From positions 82,941-146,940 of the forward strand of contig NMRB01000603.1 of NCBI GenBank assembly GCA_002633025.1: DNA of 64,000 nucleotides, read 5' to 3'. Shown here in pieces: positions 40,907 through 52,318 of this stretch. The first letter of the stretch is position 1. Every line of letters begins with the position of its first letter. The position numbers and the translations under genes were made by a program. The notes beneath the pieces are model-generated. The model had not been told where the DNA came from, did no database searches, and saw only the letters and a list, made by a program, of their open reading frames with translations. Source of the stretch: Notospermus geniculatus (lineage: Eukaryota; Nemertea; Pilidiophora; Heteronemertea; Lineidae).

Positions 40907-41033
40907 ATGTTTACTATCATTTTGTGTGTCGTTTTTTGTGCTCTACATGTAGGTTGGAAACATGCCCCCTCCAGAAATACAGAAAATTCAAACTTACAAA
41001 ATGTTGGCCAGCAGCACGCAGAAAAACAACGTG
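40907..41033 (+). CDS. Possible first exon of a secreted peptide
   Basis: ATG at 40907 opens a signal-peptide-like MFTIILCVVFCALHVG, then a short polar stretch, and reaches a strong donor GTG|GTAAGT at 41033 (phase 1). The repeat with CGACCCCAATCGGGGTC ends only 4 bp before the ATG, and a foldback begins at the donor, so this exon would be walled in by repeats. No partner exon is certain; 44148 is a candidate acceptor but would give a very short tail. Confidence 0.25.
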
Positions 41034-41034
41034 G

Positions 41035-41455
41035 TAAGTGGAAAGTATACAGTAAACTCGAGTTTAAACCACCGGTTCATTATGTTCATTAAGCACACCC
41101 ACAATCGAAATGGGAGTGAACAAACATAACAAGTGTTATGCTGAATGGCTGGAATCGGTGGCTGAAGGCCTAGGCTGGCCTGGATTGAAACGCAACTGAT
41201 CAATTGAAGCCTAAAATCCATTTCCACCCTGTATGAGACCACAGACAGAATTGGGTCAGACAAGGGTCAGTTTCACCCTAGGCCTTATAACCAACTATTC
41301 ATTCCAGTGTGGGGTTGTGATTGGAGTAGCGATTTCACCCATTCAGCGTAATACTTGTTACGTTTTATTCACTCCCATTTCGATTGTGGGTGTGCTTATG
41401 AACAACATAATGAACCGGTGGTTTAAACTCGAGTTTACTGTATATACCGTATCAC
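41035..41455. mobile_element. Foldback element with 115-bp arms
   Basis: ACAGTAAACTCGAGTTTAAA, then CCACCGGTTCATTATGTTCA on the left is inverted on the right (TGAACCGGTGGTTTAAACTC). AATCGAAATGGGAGTGAA pairs with TTCACTCCCATTTCGATT. Confidence 0.8.
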
Positions 41456-43794
41456 AACAGCCTGTTGGTGAATAGAGTTTACTTAGTGCAGCGGTTCAGG
41501 CTTGTTGATATGATGGACTGTACGATATTACCGGGAGAAATATGAAATAACAATGCAATAATTATCATGAATGCTTTGAATAATGCAATAATAAATGGTG
41601 CGGCACAAGGTTTTCGTAAGAAGTAGGTCAGTGGTTGGTGTCCGTGGCAGTGGATCGATATGATCAATTCATTTTTTTTGATAATTCAAAATTCAAATTT
41701 TTTTTTCAAGTAATCGAAAATTTATATATTTTACAATAATATTTTGGCAATTCAAAATTAGAAAAGATCCTATCTTATTGGTATTTTTGATTTTTCTGCA
41801 CACAATTATTTTTTTTCTGACGAATGTATCACACTGAGGTATTTCCGCGGGCCAAGTAAATCATTGTTTAATACCATTTTGTTTGTGTCCAGTCTTTCTT
41901 TGTCTTATGAGTAATTTGTTGGTGGCATGCCCCTCGAGAAATTATTTTGATACCGAAAGTATTAAATTTGGTGGGTTGGCATGTCCCAAAATTCCAAAAT
42001 AATATAGCCTAATATAATCATCCACTGTTTACAAACATTGAATGCAAACAATGAAGTTATGATACATTATCTTTCTCTTATCTTTCCGAATCCGAGTAGC
42101 AGGGCATTCGATTTTATCTTCACATAAATAGCCAATCAGAATTTAGTGGAACACACGATATATCACGAGACTTTTGTTGGTTGATTGTTTGCGTGATGAT
42201 TTGCGTGGCCTAGTTTCCGAATTATCTAACGAAAGAATGATAGCTTGTAATCACCAATCTCACAAGTCTGATCATGTAATATACCGGTACATACAACTGA
42301 CCGTCTCCCTATTTACATGTATGTTATTCAATGACCCTTTTAAACATACATATAACAACAGCACTAGTACGTCAGCTGGCCAACTCCACCGTATCAACGG
42401 TTACTAAGCGAACAGGGGAATTCGTGACAACTTTGTCATGTTCGCTGAGTTGGTTTGGTATTTGTATTAGATTTTTCCGTCAGGGCCGAATCCATAGCAT
42501 TATTGGCATCCAGGGCATAAGGAAACCAAATTGGCCTATGATGAAAATGGATGATCTATTTGACTATCAATGCAATGACACGAACAGGGCGCTGACGTCA
42601 TCAGTGACGTCACGGAATGAAACTACAATGCGGCCTTAGCTTTGCAGATATTACCATGGAAAGACTCCATCACGCTATCCCTGTCATTTTCTCTACCAAA
42701 CCGGTTGCTATGGTAACAACATCCGGATCGTAATATGCATCGATTTACTTGATCTTCAAAAACGGCGAATTCTCATCAGTTGCAAGATTCTAATCTTGTT
42801 TGCAACGATTTGGTTACATTTTTCACCAGAAAATTTATGGACAACGCTTAATCACTTTGGACAACATTGCCGAACAAAGCTACATTGTATATCACTGCAT
42901 CCGCAATCCCCCAGACATTCATTTATGTAAAGTGGCTTAAACATCGACCCAACCAGGGTTTGTCATAAATCAGGAGGTAGACAAACCTCTAGAAGTCATT
43001 TAGCAACATTATTCAAATACCAATCATTCTCCACATTGGCGTCGTGCCGATCCAAGATGTAAAACCTATTCTTATTGGTCAGTGTACAGCACCAATTTTT
43101 CATCCAGTGAATGTCCTTTTTGTGAAGTGCTGGGACAGCCAAAACACAGAATGCTGGGTTAAATGCACAATTTGTTGCATATACATATGTATTTAAAAAG
43201 AATAGTGTTCTGAAAGTAAGGTTCAATCTACTTCATAATCATCGAAGACCTCGGTAAAAAAATCGACCAACGGAACTCAATGATGACTACCCCGAAGAAA
43301 AGGTTTGGCGTGTGGCGATTGGTCAATAATAACATGTGGCAGTGACTCGAGTGAAATGAACAGACCTTCTCCAGCTGTTCAAACGTCACATAATAATACA
43401 ACTTGTGAAAACAAAAAAAGAAACATCACTCTTGTTTAATATGAAGACAGAGATATGTATTCCCATCTGATTTGATTAAATCGTTCTGTTTGAGGTAAAC
43501 AGTGACTATGATACACATTATTGTGACCTATTAACTGCAGACACGTCATCTGGAACGAGGGGGGGGGGGGCAATATCGGAAAGAAATAGTATCGTCTAAA
43601 AACTAAAGTGTTGAATGTAACATTTAAACAGGCTCCGTCGTGACAACTCTTTAAAAATTTTGTTAATTATTTTGTTTTTGTTTGTTGAAAAATTCCACAC
43701 TTCAATGTAAAAACAATGAAGTCATGATACATTTATCTTTAAGTGCATGTATTGGTACATTGGTTTACTGAATACAATAAAGATGCTTATTTAT

Positions 43795-44115
43795 TCCTGA
43801 TATTACTTAGTAAGATAGTACTGATATTAGTAAGATATTACTGATATTCCTGATATTACTTGATAAGATATTACTGATATTAGTAAGATATTCCTGATAT
43901 TCCTGATTATTACTTAGTAAGATATTACTGATATTAGTAAGATATTCCTGATATTACTTAGTAAGATATTACTGATATTAGTAAGATATTACTGATATTC
44001 CTGATATTACTTAGTAAGATGATACTGATATTAGTAAGATATTACTGATATTCCTGATATTACTTAGTAAGATGTTACTGATATTAGTAAGATATTCCTG
44101 ATATTACTCAGTAAG
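43795..44115. repeat. AT-rich minisatellite (CTGATATTAGTAAGATATT)
   Basis: Imperfect higher-order array of CTGATATTA(C/G)T(T)AGTAAGATATT words over 320 bp, ending at TCAGTAAGATCATCC. Confidence 0.9.
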
Positions 44116-44147
44116 ATCATCCTGTTTCCTTTTCGTCCCTCACACAG

Positions 44148-44312
44148 AACGACAAGCAATACCACTTAGAGCGAATTAAGCGAAGGGCAATGTGCGGATC
44201 CCTATGCAAGTATCCGAGAACAGTTGGAGACAAAAGCCAGATTTACCAAACAAAGCTTCTCCCACGTAAACATATCGTTGTCATGGTTACAGATAATTCG
44301 TCCCTAATATAG
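44148..44312 (+). CDS. Possible terminal exon, unidentified
   Basis: A strong pyrimidine tract and acceptor (CCTTTTCGTCCCTCACACAG) precede 54 open codons to TAG at 44312, rich in Lys and Arg (NDKQYHLERIKRRAMCGSLC, then KYPRTVGDKSQIYQTK). It directly follows the AT-rich minisatellite. Not recognised; no upstream exon confirmed. Confidence 0.25.
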   Translation, partial: NDKQYHLERIKRRAMCGSLCKYPRTVGDKSQIYQTKLLPRKHIVVMVTDNSSLI

Positions 44313-44804
44313 CTTATTTGCTGTCCTCTCTGATCGCGGTCCTCTCGTCGCTGGGGGCCTACAGGCTGTTCGGAAAAATATGGTCTTTTTTCACGGATGT
44401 TGCTTCATTATGGTCACGCTAAAAGGGCAGGTAGGCCTGGTCACTGCACCTTCTATGAGGCTCTAAACATGACGTGTGTTTGATGGCCAAGAACTAATTA
44501 CTAAGAAAATCAGTGACGTTTACAGATTGCTGCCGTTACATAGAGTGAACAACGAAAAGGAGTTTTAGATTGTACATTATAACACATTTTTCAATAATTA
44601 ATTTACTGGATAAAGGATAAGGCTCTCAACCCATTTTATGCAAATACATGTGTATTGGAATGACTTGCATACAATAGGTTGAACTGTCCCTTATCTATAC
44701 AGAAAGTTAACCTTATGAAAAACGTGTTGTAATGTAGAACAAGAATCTAAAATCAGGCTAAATATATTTCCTTGATCTTAGGAGCTCGTAGCTGCACGCC
44801 AGTG

Positions 44805-44972
44805 GTAGCAGTCAGCTGCGCATATCGCCAAAAGATGGCAGCAAAGTTCTAGCCGATCAATACAAAAGAAACTTCTCTTGAATGGTGCTCAATCAAGCAT
44901 GAATGGGTCCGTTAGGCATTGTATTGGACCACAGTGACACCTATTGGTCAACTTACTGACACCTCCTATTGT
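44805..44972 (+). mobile_element. Family-T element, copy 2
   Basis: GCAGTCAGCTGCGCATATCG, CCAAAAGATGGCAGCAAAG, AGTTCTAGCCGATCAAT and AGTGACACCTATTGGTCAAC in the same order as the other three copies. Confidence 0.75.
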
Positions 44973-45118
44973 TTATTTCCCAACACAACTTGTCTTGTCT
45001 TTGAAAATGCGGCAGGAGGCTACCGATTAAAATGACGTATTATCATTTGACAATATGAGAGATAAGGCGAAGGCTTCAATATCAATATCATGAACTTGGT
45101 AGTTTGTTCGTAGCAGGG

Positions 45119-45409
45119 CTACCGCTCACTTCGTCGCCAGATCATCTTGAAATCATCCAGGATTTCGAAACAGCTTATGGATGATGCTAACTCCTCTTCA
45201 TGTTCGCCATTAAAGCTATGACCATGGGGGTATATTTTTACATCCTCGCTTCTATGGGAACGCAGAAGTAATTCTATGGCGCGTTTTCGGTTGCTATAGC
45301 AACAACGAAGGCCTAGGGCCTGTAATTGAGCTCGCTGTATTAGATGCCGTTGGTAACGGATGAGGAGCAGATGTGCAGACACACCCGACATGCAGTGCAC
45401 AGTTGACAT
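45119..45409 (-). CDS. Possible small gene, 96 aa, unidentified
   Basis: ATG at 45409 to TAG at 45119. The protein is basic in the middle (LLIRYQRHLIQRAQLQALGL, CCYSNRKRAIELLLRSHRSE) and acidic near the end (NGEHEEELASS). The frame contains GTTGCTATAGCAAC, a perfect half-to-half match to the RFX X-box, so the region may be regulatory instead. Not recognised. Confidence 0.25.
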   Translation of the reverse strand: MSTVHCMSGVSAHLLLIRYQRHLIQRAQLQALGLRCCYSNRKRAIELLLRSHRSEDVKIYPHGHSFNGEHEEELASSISCFEILDDFKMIWRRSER

Positions 45410-45488
45410 GTACGTGACTATGATAAGCACCGCAACATCAAAACAAAGGTGAAACTACAAAATGTACATGTACAGTCTCGGTCAGAAG

Positions 45489-45785
45489 TAATTAACCACT
45501 AGACACATGTATTTATAACTCCGTGGTCCCCCGATATTTTTTCACCAGTTTTTGATGCAGACACTGGAAGATTTTACAGGTGAAAATTTTCAGGAATTGC
45601 GGTGTTTCCGAAAATCTCATTCTGACCGGCAAACTTCGAACAACGATAAAACCAAAGTCAGCCAACTGATCAGAAAAATCATTATGCCAAATGATGGACA
45701 AATGATCTAACTATCATATACGTCAAAAATTGGTGAAAAAAATATTGGGGGATCACGGAGAAATTTACAAATATCCAGTGGTTAA
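45489..45785. mobile_element. Inverted-repeat element with 62-bp arms
   Basis: TTAACCACTAGACACATGTA, then CTCCGTGGTCCCCCGATATT, TTTTTCACCAGTTTTTGA on the left is inverted on the right (TCAAAAATTGGTGAAAAAAA, TATTGGGGGATCACGGAG, CCAGTGGTTAA). Confidence 0.7.
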
Positions 45786-46712
45786 GAGATTGTACATGTA
45801 TTTGGTTTCCTGACGATACCAATTTAGCCGTGAACTGTTTGATCTTCACACGGTTGATAAAATTGACCATTTCAGGACTGAGTTCATTAAAGTGAATGTC
45901 GTGAACAAAGGCATGGGCAATCTTTGAAAAGGTCAACTACATTTCATGGAGTTTTTTTTAGCAAAAATCTATAATTTGACGGCTTCCACTTCGACATTAG
46001 CTCCATTCTGTGAAGAAATGAGGAAAAACAAGGGGGGGGGGGGCTAAATTGAGGAAAAATGGAGGACAGCCCACTAAGAATCAATATGAATATCGTTAAA
46101 CTTTGTGATCATAGACATCTAGAAATATTTTATAGATTTATACAACAAAGTTTGCAAGAAGCTTTACGTGATGTACACTTCACCACCCCCTGGGGGGTTC
46201 ATTGATTTTCAATCGATACCTAGGTGTAGCTATTCCATCGGTTTTCTCCGTCGGTTGAAAATATTTTGCGTCGTAGACTATACTGAAAGGAAGGAGTGGG
46301 GGGTAATGAGCATTTAGAGGTGACATTTCGTCAGAAATGGAATATCGCCAAAGTTATGCTTTAGGTACCGGTAGGCTTATAATTAGTCAGATATTTCTGA
46401 AGGTTTCGACAGGAGGCGAAATAAAATACCCTTGAACATTTCCCAACATACCTTTGTCCTTTTCCTGTGTTAATAATTCAAAGTACAGGGGTGCGGATGT
46501 TAAAAAATCAATGTTAGTTATATTAGGGTTTATCATCCGAAATTAGAAAAATTCCAGTCGGATTTTTTCCCGATTGTGTAAGTCCACAAAGCATCATAGT
46601 CTGTGAAAATGATACCCTAAATGAGTACAATAATCGAACAAAATTATGTCCGAGAATAGATACACAACCACATTGGGCATCCGTTAATAGAACGAAGTTT
46701 GCTCTTTTACAG

Positions 46713-46769
46713 GTATGGGTGCTGATAATGTCACACTGGCCTTGTACCATCTACTCGTAGAGTGGTACG
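46713..46769 (+). CDS. Possible 57-bp internal exon
   Basis: Acceptor TTTGCTCTTTTACAG and donor TACG|GTAAGT bracket an open stretch reading MGADNVTLALYHLLVEWY. Both splice signals are strong, but a single small exon is weak evidence. Confidence 0.2.
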
Positions 46770-47413
46770 GTAAGTTGTAAGTTGCCATTTTCTGCATGAA
46801 AAATACATTTTTCGGACGTCTGGGTTTTCCCCTCATCCCAATGTTACCTTCGACTCTGATTGCTGTAGGCCTATTCTCCTGATTTACATCGACAACCACA
46901 CGTCCGACTTGCCACAATTAAAAACCTGTTTATTGACTTCTGCTGTTCAATTCGAAGCCATCTGCGCCAATCTTTATTTATACATGAATATAAAAATATC
47001 CATAACACAGAATGATACTTAAAAATGTAAATGAAATGTCAGGTTTTATGATCGAAATGTTAAATGAGAGTCTATTGATATACTTTGTAGTCGGTAGTTG
47101 ATATTGTCAAAGGTTGTTTTGTTCCTAACGAGGCATCTGTAGTGATTACTGTTATTCACTTCGATCGTAATTGACGAGAATCACTGGGGTTTAGTTATTA
47201 CCGCTGTGACAATGGAGATCATTTTTCACTCGCCACTTGTGATTTATCGCTTACAGTAGAATCTGCCAGGAGGACATTTGGTCATAAATGAATAAAGACT
47301 AGCAAATGCTTTTACTTCAGATTTGTACAGCATTGCCTAGTGCATTTGTATTGCAAACTTCAAGTAAAAGCATTTACTAGTCTTTACTCATATGACCCAT
47401 TGGAGCACTGATA

Positions 47414-47576
47414 CTAGTAGCCCAGTGGTTATCATTCCGCTCAGCAAGCAGCAGGGCCGAGTTCGAATACAGACCGGGTCATATGGGATTTCATTCCAGG
47501 CTCTTCAGTCCGTAGCTAGTCTCGGTCACCCAGCCGCTGTTTCGAATCTGGGGATCGAACAAGCGTCTGGGTCATA
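47414..47576 (+). mobile_element. tRNA-derived SINE
   Basis: TAGCCCAGTGG at 47418-47428 matches the polymerase III A box, and GAGTTCGAATAC at 47459-47470 is close to the B box, about 30 bp after it. The tRNA-like head is followed by a body of about 100 bp (GTAGCTAGTCTCGGTCACCC). That body is partly repeated, inverted, in the element at 61665-61951. Confidence 0.6.
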
Positions 47577-47599
47577 ACGCCACTTTTTCTGTTACGAGC

Positions 47600-47953
47600 A
47601 GACCAAGATCCTGGTCTGGATGCTGATTGGCTAATCAGGGACAGAGCTAGTCATTCATTCCCATCCGTCGATTCCTCCCATTTGAAAATCACAATCCGGC
47701 TGCTGATTGGGCAAGAGAAGTGATCATGTGACTTCATCATGGCGACGACCACATAATGTCAGTTGGGATTTCTCGACCCATCTACCATACGGATACACAA
47801 TTCCTGCTTAGTTTTCAGCCTGATATTCAACTCCAATAAGTTGATGCTATCCAGTACGCTGTCTCAGATCACTTCACCGATCGATTCATTGCCAAATTCA
47901 GACATTTTGGAGGGTTGTGAGGTGAGATTTTGTCCATCAATGGAAGCAGCCAT
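47600..47953 (-). promoter_or_regulatory. Possible first coding exon and promoter (minus strand)
   Basis: ATG at 47953 in the context AAGATGGCTGC (YY1-like), preceded on the minus strand by CACGTGAC (E-box), opens 25 codons (MAASIDGQNLTSQPSKMSEF..) to a donor-like ATCG|GTGAAG at 47878. The first-exon layout resembles a housekeeping promoter. Two ATTGGC/CCAAT-type motifs (47622-47640, 47700-47712) lie on the other side. I found no confirmed second exon. Confidence 0.3.
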
Positions 47954-48717
47954 CTTATGTCACGTGACCTGCTACAGCATTACCCACAATGCACTGTATC
48001 ACAAGAATAACGGCGTTCTGGGCCAGACGTTTGTGTAGCAGTACTGCGGAACGAAACGGCTGGCTGCGCGAGACTAGTCCGTAGCATGGGACAGTAAGCC
48101 ATGGTGCCTTGGTGTACCTTGTGTCTTTGCAAGGGCAAGTAAAGGACCCCATCCAAGTGATGAACATGAGTAGCTTGAGATGTGCTCCTCCCGTACTTAA
48201 CAGGGCCAATAATGCTATGGCTTCGGCCCTGATCGAAAAATCAAATACAAATAGTACAAATTAAAAACACGTTTGTATTGAGGACATCGAGGTGCAGTCC
48301 CAAATTGACCATTTCTAATCATTTTGACCTCTTTATCGGGATACCTCTCAATCAGGGACAGTTTACTCAGTCCCAAAGGTGGCCGTAATAGAGAGGTTCC
48401 ACGGTATTTCAAACACGTTTTTTTACTTGTCTGGCCCTGGCCAAAAAATGGAGATTTCGTCGTTTCCAAAAGACGATGCTGATTGCTACTACATTACCAT
48501 AAACTCGGACAACAATAGAACCATCATGATGATGAGTGAATGGTCATTAATTGGGAAACGTTCACTCGTTTAATCATGGAGGTATAAACGGTATAATCAT
48601 TTTGCTATTTCTATGTCACAAATAACAATACGAATATTACATGTACATGCTGTTATGAATAGCAATTACCTAATAATTAGATATATGCTGGCAAAATCCG
48701 CGTGTGTCTAGTCTGTG

Positions 48718-48870
48718 GGTGTGTGGGCAGTCAACAGTGTTCTTAAGGTCACTGTTACATAGGAGCTCATTTTCCATTTGTGATTTGGCAGGAATCATCT
48801 TAAGGCCACTGTTACATGTACATGTACATAGGAGCTCATTTTCCGTATGTGATTTGTGATTTGGTACGAA
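48718..48870 (+). repeat. Tandem pair of a dispersed repeat
   Basis: AAGG(T/C)CACTGTTACAT..AGGAGCTCATTTTCC occurs twice about 65 bp apart, with relatives at 50255-50335 and 29840-29960. Confidence 0.6.
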
Positions 48871-49341
48871 TTATCCATAATCTGAAGAATGAACATTGCT
48901 TCATCCATCGACTCTTTTGAATGAGAAATGGAGAGTAAGGATTAGGATAGGTGAAATGAAAAAAAGTGAATAGTTCATTTTTATGTTACACAGCAGCCTA
49001 AGGGGCTGGTGCAGAGAAGAGCTCAATAAAATAGGTACACTGTATAACGAGAGTTCAATAAAATAGGTATAACCTGTTTGATGCACTCGCCCAGCCAGAT
49101 TATGGTTTGTTCTTCGACCCCCCCCCCCGCAACTAAACAACAACACAACCCAAAAAAACCGAAAAAAGTTCCTATGCGTTTTATGGCATCTTCTAAATGG
49201 GAAACAGCGCTTCTTCTGTCAATAATGATATACATAATTGGTTAATGAGATTGCCTTGTTCATTATTGAAAAACAACAGTACAGCAAAGACCTAACTAAT
49301 GGGTAGTTTCCACGCGAGTCACCTCTTTGACGATATTTCAG

Positions 49342-49552
49342 GAAATCATTAATTGTTTTTTTCTTGGAACAATTTTTAAAAAGCTATGAAAAAAATAAAA
49401 AGGATGATGATAATGTGAAGAATTTTAAGGCTTTCAAGTTTGAAATTCACCACGAACCCAGATTTGAGTCTCCGAATCATTGTGAAGAGGTGGCAAGTTG
49501 CGCGGAACTGCTCTACGAACGGGAAAATAAATCAAGTCATCATCAATCGTAA
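49342..49552 (+). CDS. Possible terminal exon, unidentified charged protein
   Basis: After the acceptor CGATATTTCAG, 69 codons are open to TAA at 49552: a hydrophobic start (SLIVFFLEQFLKSYEKNKKD), then a charged tail (FKFEIHHEPRFESPN, CAELLYERENKSSHHQS). The codon pattern looks real, but the family is not recognised and no upstream exon is assigned. Confidence 0.3.
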
Positions 49553-50352
49553 CTTACGACAAAAAAGGATGTAAAAATCTCGTTACATACCTATTAAAAG
49601 ACACGTATTCCAGAGTATAGGTAGACAGGTATCCTGGTGTATGACATGTATCCAAGGGATGGCTACATCACTGAGATAACGTCAGCAGTGCACCCTGTAA
49701 CAGCTTGTGAGATTGTGTAGCAGTGTTGGTTCTCTGGTGATGGTTAGCTGATGCGAGGTGGAGTTTGCAAGCATGGCAAATGCCATCTAGTGTTCAGGTA
49801 CTAAAATGTGATGGCTTGAACGAGAGCGGGTATTCCACCGACTGTGTATCACCACACTGCAGGTGTTACATCTTTCAGTGTTTCTGTATTAAAATGTTCC
49901 CCCTCATTGAACAGTCATGGTCTCTCTAGCTGTCTATATTGTCATCAGTTCCCAATACAAAGAAAGGAACACAGAAACTGGGGAACATTGGCAGATGTTA
50001 CACCAGGTTCATGTAATCTAATGCCCCTGATGATCATTGATGCCCCCAAACAATGCATTTACAGATTAAGTGACACCATTTCATTGGACTCTACAGACAC
50101 ACAAAAAAACTTTATTCCGGAGCCATTAATGATACAAACGGAATCACGAGAAAGGGGCACGAGGCTGTTGTTAGGTCTTTACAATATTTCCTGGAATATG
50201 CCAACGAAAGCTGCCATATTGTGAATTCCCGTTAGATGTTGGATTCCCGTTAGGCGCTGTAACATAGGATCTCATTTTTCACTCGTCATTTGTGATTTGG
50301 CACGAATCATCCGTAACCGAAAGAATAAACATTTCACTCTCCAATATGTTCA

Positions 50353-50780
50353 CATAGGTGATCATTAGGAGTTATATTTTCTATATATCAGTAGGAGTTA
50401 TATTTTCTATATATCATTAGGAGTTATATTTTCTATAGACCACTAGGAGTCATATTTTCTATATCTCATTAGGAGTTATATTTTGTATATACATGTATCA
50501 TTAGGAGTTATATTTTGTATATATCATTAGGAATTATATTTTCTATATATCATTAGGAGTTATATTTTCTGTATATCATTAGGAGTTATATTTTCTATAT
50601 ATCATTAGGAATTATATTTTCTATATATCATTAGGAGTTATATTTTCTATATACCATTAGGAGTTATATTTTCTATATATCATTAGGAGTTATATTTTCT
50701 ATATACCATTAGGAGTTATATTTTCTATATATCAGGAGTTGTTTTCTATATATCATTAGGAGTTATATTTTCTATATACT
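50353..50780. repeat. 26-bp minisatellite (AGGAGTTATATTTTCTATAT)
   Basis: About sixteen copies of AGGAGTTATATTTTCTATATATCATT with point changes and one short unit. It lies downstream of the KCTD-like gene. Confidence 0.95.
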
Positions 50781-51027
50781 CGTACTCTGCTTTGCATTAT
50801 GTCTTTACTTTTTATCTCCAATCGCCGTTTATGTACAGTGCTTTGAAAAAGTGTTAACTTTATAAAGCACTTTAATCTAATCAATTATTATTATTATTTT
50901 ATTATTTTCTGATTCTGATTTGAATGGAAAATGAGGAGTGAAAAATGAGAATGAGTAGCTCATTCGTACATGTAAGAAAGAGTGGCCTTATTTCGTCGCA
51001 TGACACTGTAGCAAGTGGGATGAAATG

Positions 51028-51693
51028 TTAGGACTTATCAGTTAACAGGATGCCTTCGGAAGGCCTTGTATTTTTGTACGTCCAAGCGTCCGTGTTGACG
51101 TAAAACCAATGCTGTTCAGGGGTACCCAACCCTGCAATTGACTGACTTCGAAACTTCCAACCTGCTTTTTCGAGTTTTTGCGCCCAAGTTAATCGTACTG
51201 TTGAACCTTTTTCAAGAGGAAAGTTCTCTATGGCTTTCCCATCAAATGCTTTGAAACGTTCGTCCAGTTGTGAATCGGCCTCAAATAATTCCTTAAAGGG
51301 AGGTATATTTCGTAATTTCTTTAATGGCCCGCATAAAACGTTGGAACAGTCATAGCTCAGCCAATGTTCCTGAATTTCAACGTGGATGACCTCCGCCTGG
51401 GTCAGAAGGTCAATTTCTCGGACGAGTGTTGGTAGTCCATAAAATTCTGCCTCGAGACGTAATTGCGCAAACTCATCAAACGATTCAGGTAAGCATAGCT
51501 TCCCCGTGCGCAAGAAATTCAGAATGTGACGAAACAGTAGTCCATCTCTGTCGAAGAAATATGTGGGACCGTCAATGCTGCCATCTTTTAGCAGTTTGTG
51601 GAACATCGAATCTGGGTACTTCGTCAGCGTTTCATGTGTAGTCGTGTAGGGGACGCCACCAACGATGAGTTCTCTCAACTTCCCATTTTCCAT
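51028..51693 (-). CDS. KCTD-type BTB/POZ protein, single coding exon
   Basis: The preferred start is the ATG at 51693 (MENGKLRELIVGG), which sits just before the BTB (T1) fold; the protein has 221 residues. The T1 signature is clear: LIVGGVPYTTTHETLTKYPD, FFDRDGLLFRHILNFLRTG and LRLEAEFYGLPTLVREI (roughly residues 8-100). KCTD6/11/21-type relatives use this domain to form oligomers and hold targets for Cullin 3 ubiquitin ligases. The C-terminal half (LTWAQKLEKAGWKF, HWFYVNTDAWTY) is a conserved-looking module whose ligand I cannot name. An AATAAA signal lies on the minus strand at 50898-50903. An in-frame upstream ATG at 51747 falls inside a foldback repeat, and TTTCAG just before 51700 could be a 5' UTR acceptor. 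The exact subfamily is unsure. Confidence 0.88.
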   Translation of the reverse strand: MENGKLRELIVGGVPYTTTHETLTKYPDSMFHKLLKDGSIDGPTYFFDRDGLLFRHILNFLRTGKLCLPESFDEFAQLRLEAEFYGLPTLVREIDLLTQAEVIHVEIQEHWLSYDCSNVLCGPLKKLRNIPPFKELFEADSQLDERFKAFDGKAIENFPLEKGSTVRLTWAQKLEKAGWKFRSQSIAGLGTPEQHWFYVNTDAWTYKNTRPSEGILLTDKS

Positions 51694-51723
51694 ATTCGAT
51701 CTGAAATTGTACGTCAGTAGCGA

Positions 51724-52318
51724 GGTTTCGCAAATCTGACGAAACACGAGCTACGAAATACGAAATTCAACTTCATTTCCAGGACCTAATGTATTTCTGG
51801 AGTTGGTACAAATGTAGCCTACATGTACCATAAACGTCACTGCTACCAGTGCGTCTTTTGGCATATTTTGTAAGAGCGAGAGAGTTGTGGTGCATTTTAT
51901 TGTTTAAATTTCGTATCTACGAAGTGGAAACGAAAAATAAATTCCACAAGCCTGGCGGCGACAGGATTAACAAAGTGACTTCAGGGGTGGCACTCGGCCT
52001 CATTCCCCCAGACTTCAGCAGCCGTGTATTGGCATATAAACACACATGATATAAACACACATAGGACCATATTCTAGAAGCCTCCTTAAGTGTAAGGTCG
52101 ACCTTTAGCTATTGTTTGCAGGGTAGAATACAAAGGATTAAGGTTGACCTTACACTTAAGGAAGCTTCTAGAATACGGTCCATAAACACGCTCTTGCAGC
52201 AGGTAATAGTGGTACGAACCATCTCCTGAAATACATTAGGCCTCCGTCATGGAAATAAAGTCCAATTTCGTATTTCATACTTCGTGTTTCGTCAGATGTG
52301 CGAAACCTCACTCAAATT
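51724..52318. mobile_element. Foldback element next to the KCTD-like gene, with nested insertions
   Basis: GAGGTTTCGCAAATCTGACG, then AAACACGAGCTACGAAATAC on the left is inverted at the right end (GTATTTCATACTTCGTGTTT, CGTCAGATGTGCGAAACCTC). Inside lie a copy of the AAGCCTGGCGGCGACAGG repeat (51943-52050) and the MITE at 52063-52182. Confidence 0.75.
52063..52182. mobile_element. Foldback MITE (ACCATATTCTAGAAGC ends)
   Basis: GGACCATATTCTAGAAGC is inverted as GCTTCTAGAATACGGTCC; CCTTAAGTGTAAGGTCGACC pairs with GGTTGACCTTACACTTAAGG. Nested in the larger foldback. Confidence 0.8.

Noticed and set aside
45682-45936. Minus-strand frame with KIAHAFVHDIHFNELSPEM
   Set aside because: Protein-like in its first part but runs into an inverted-repeat element; no clear partner exon.
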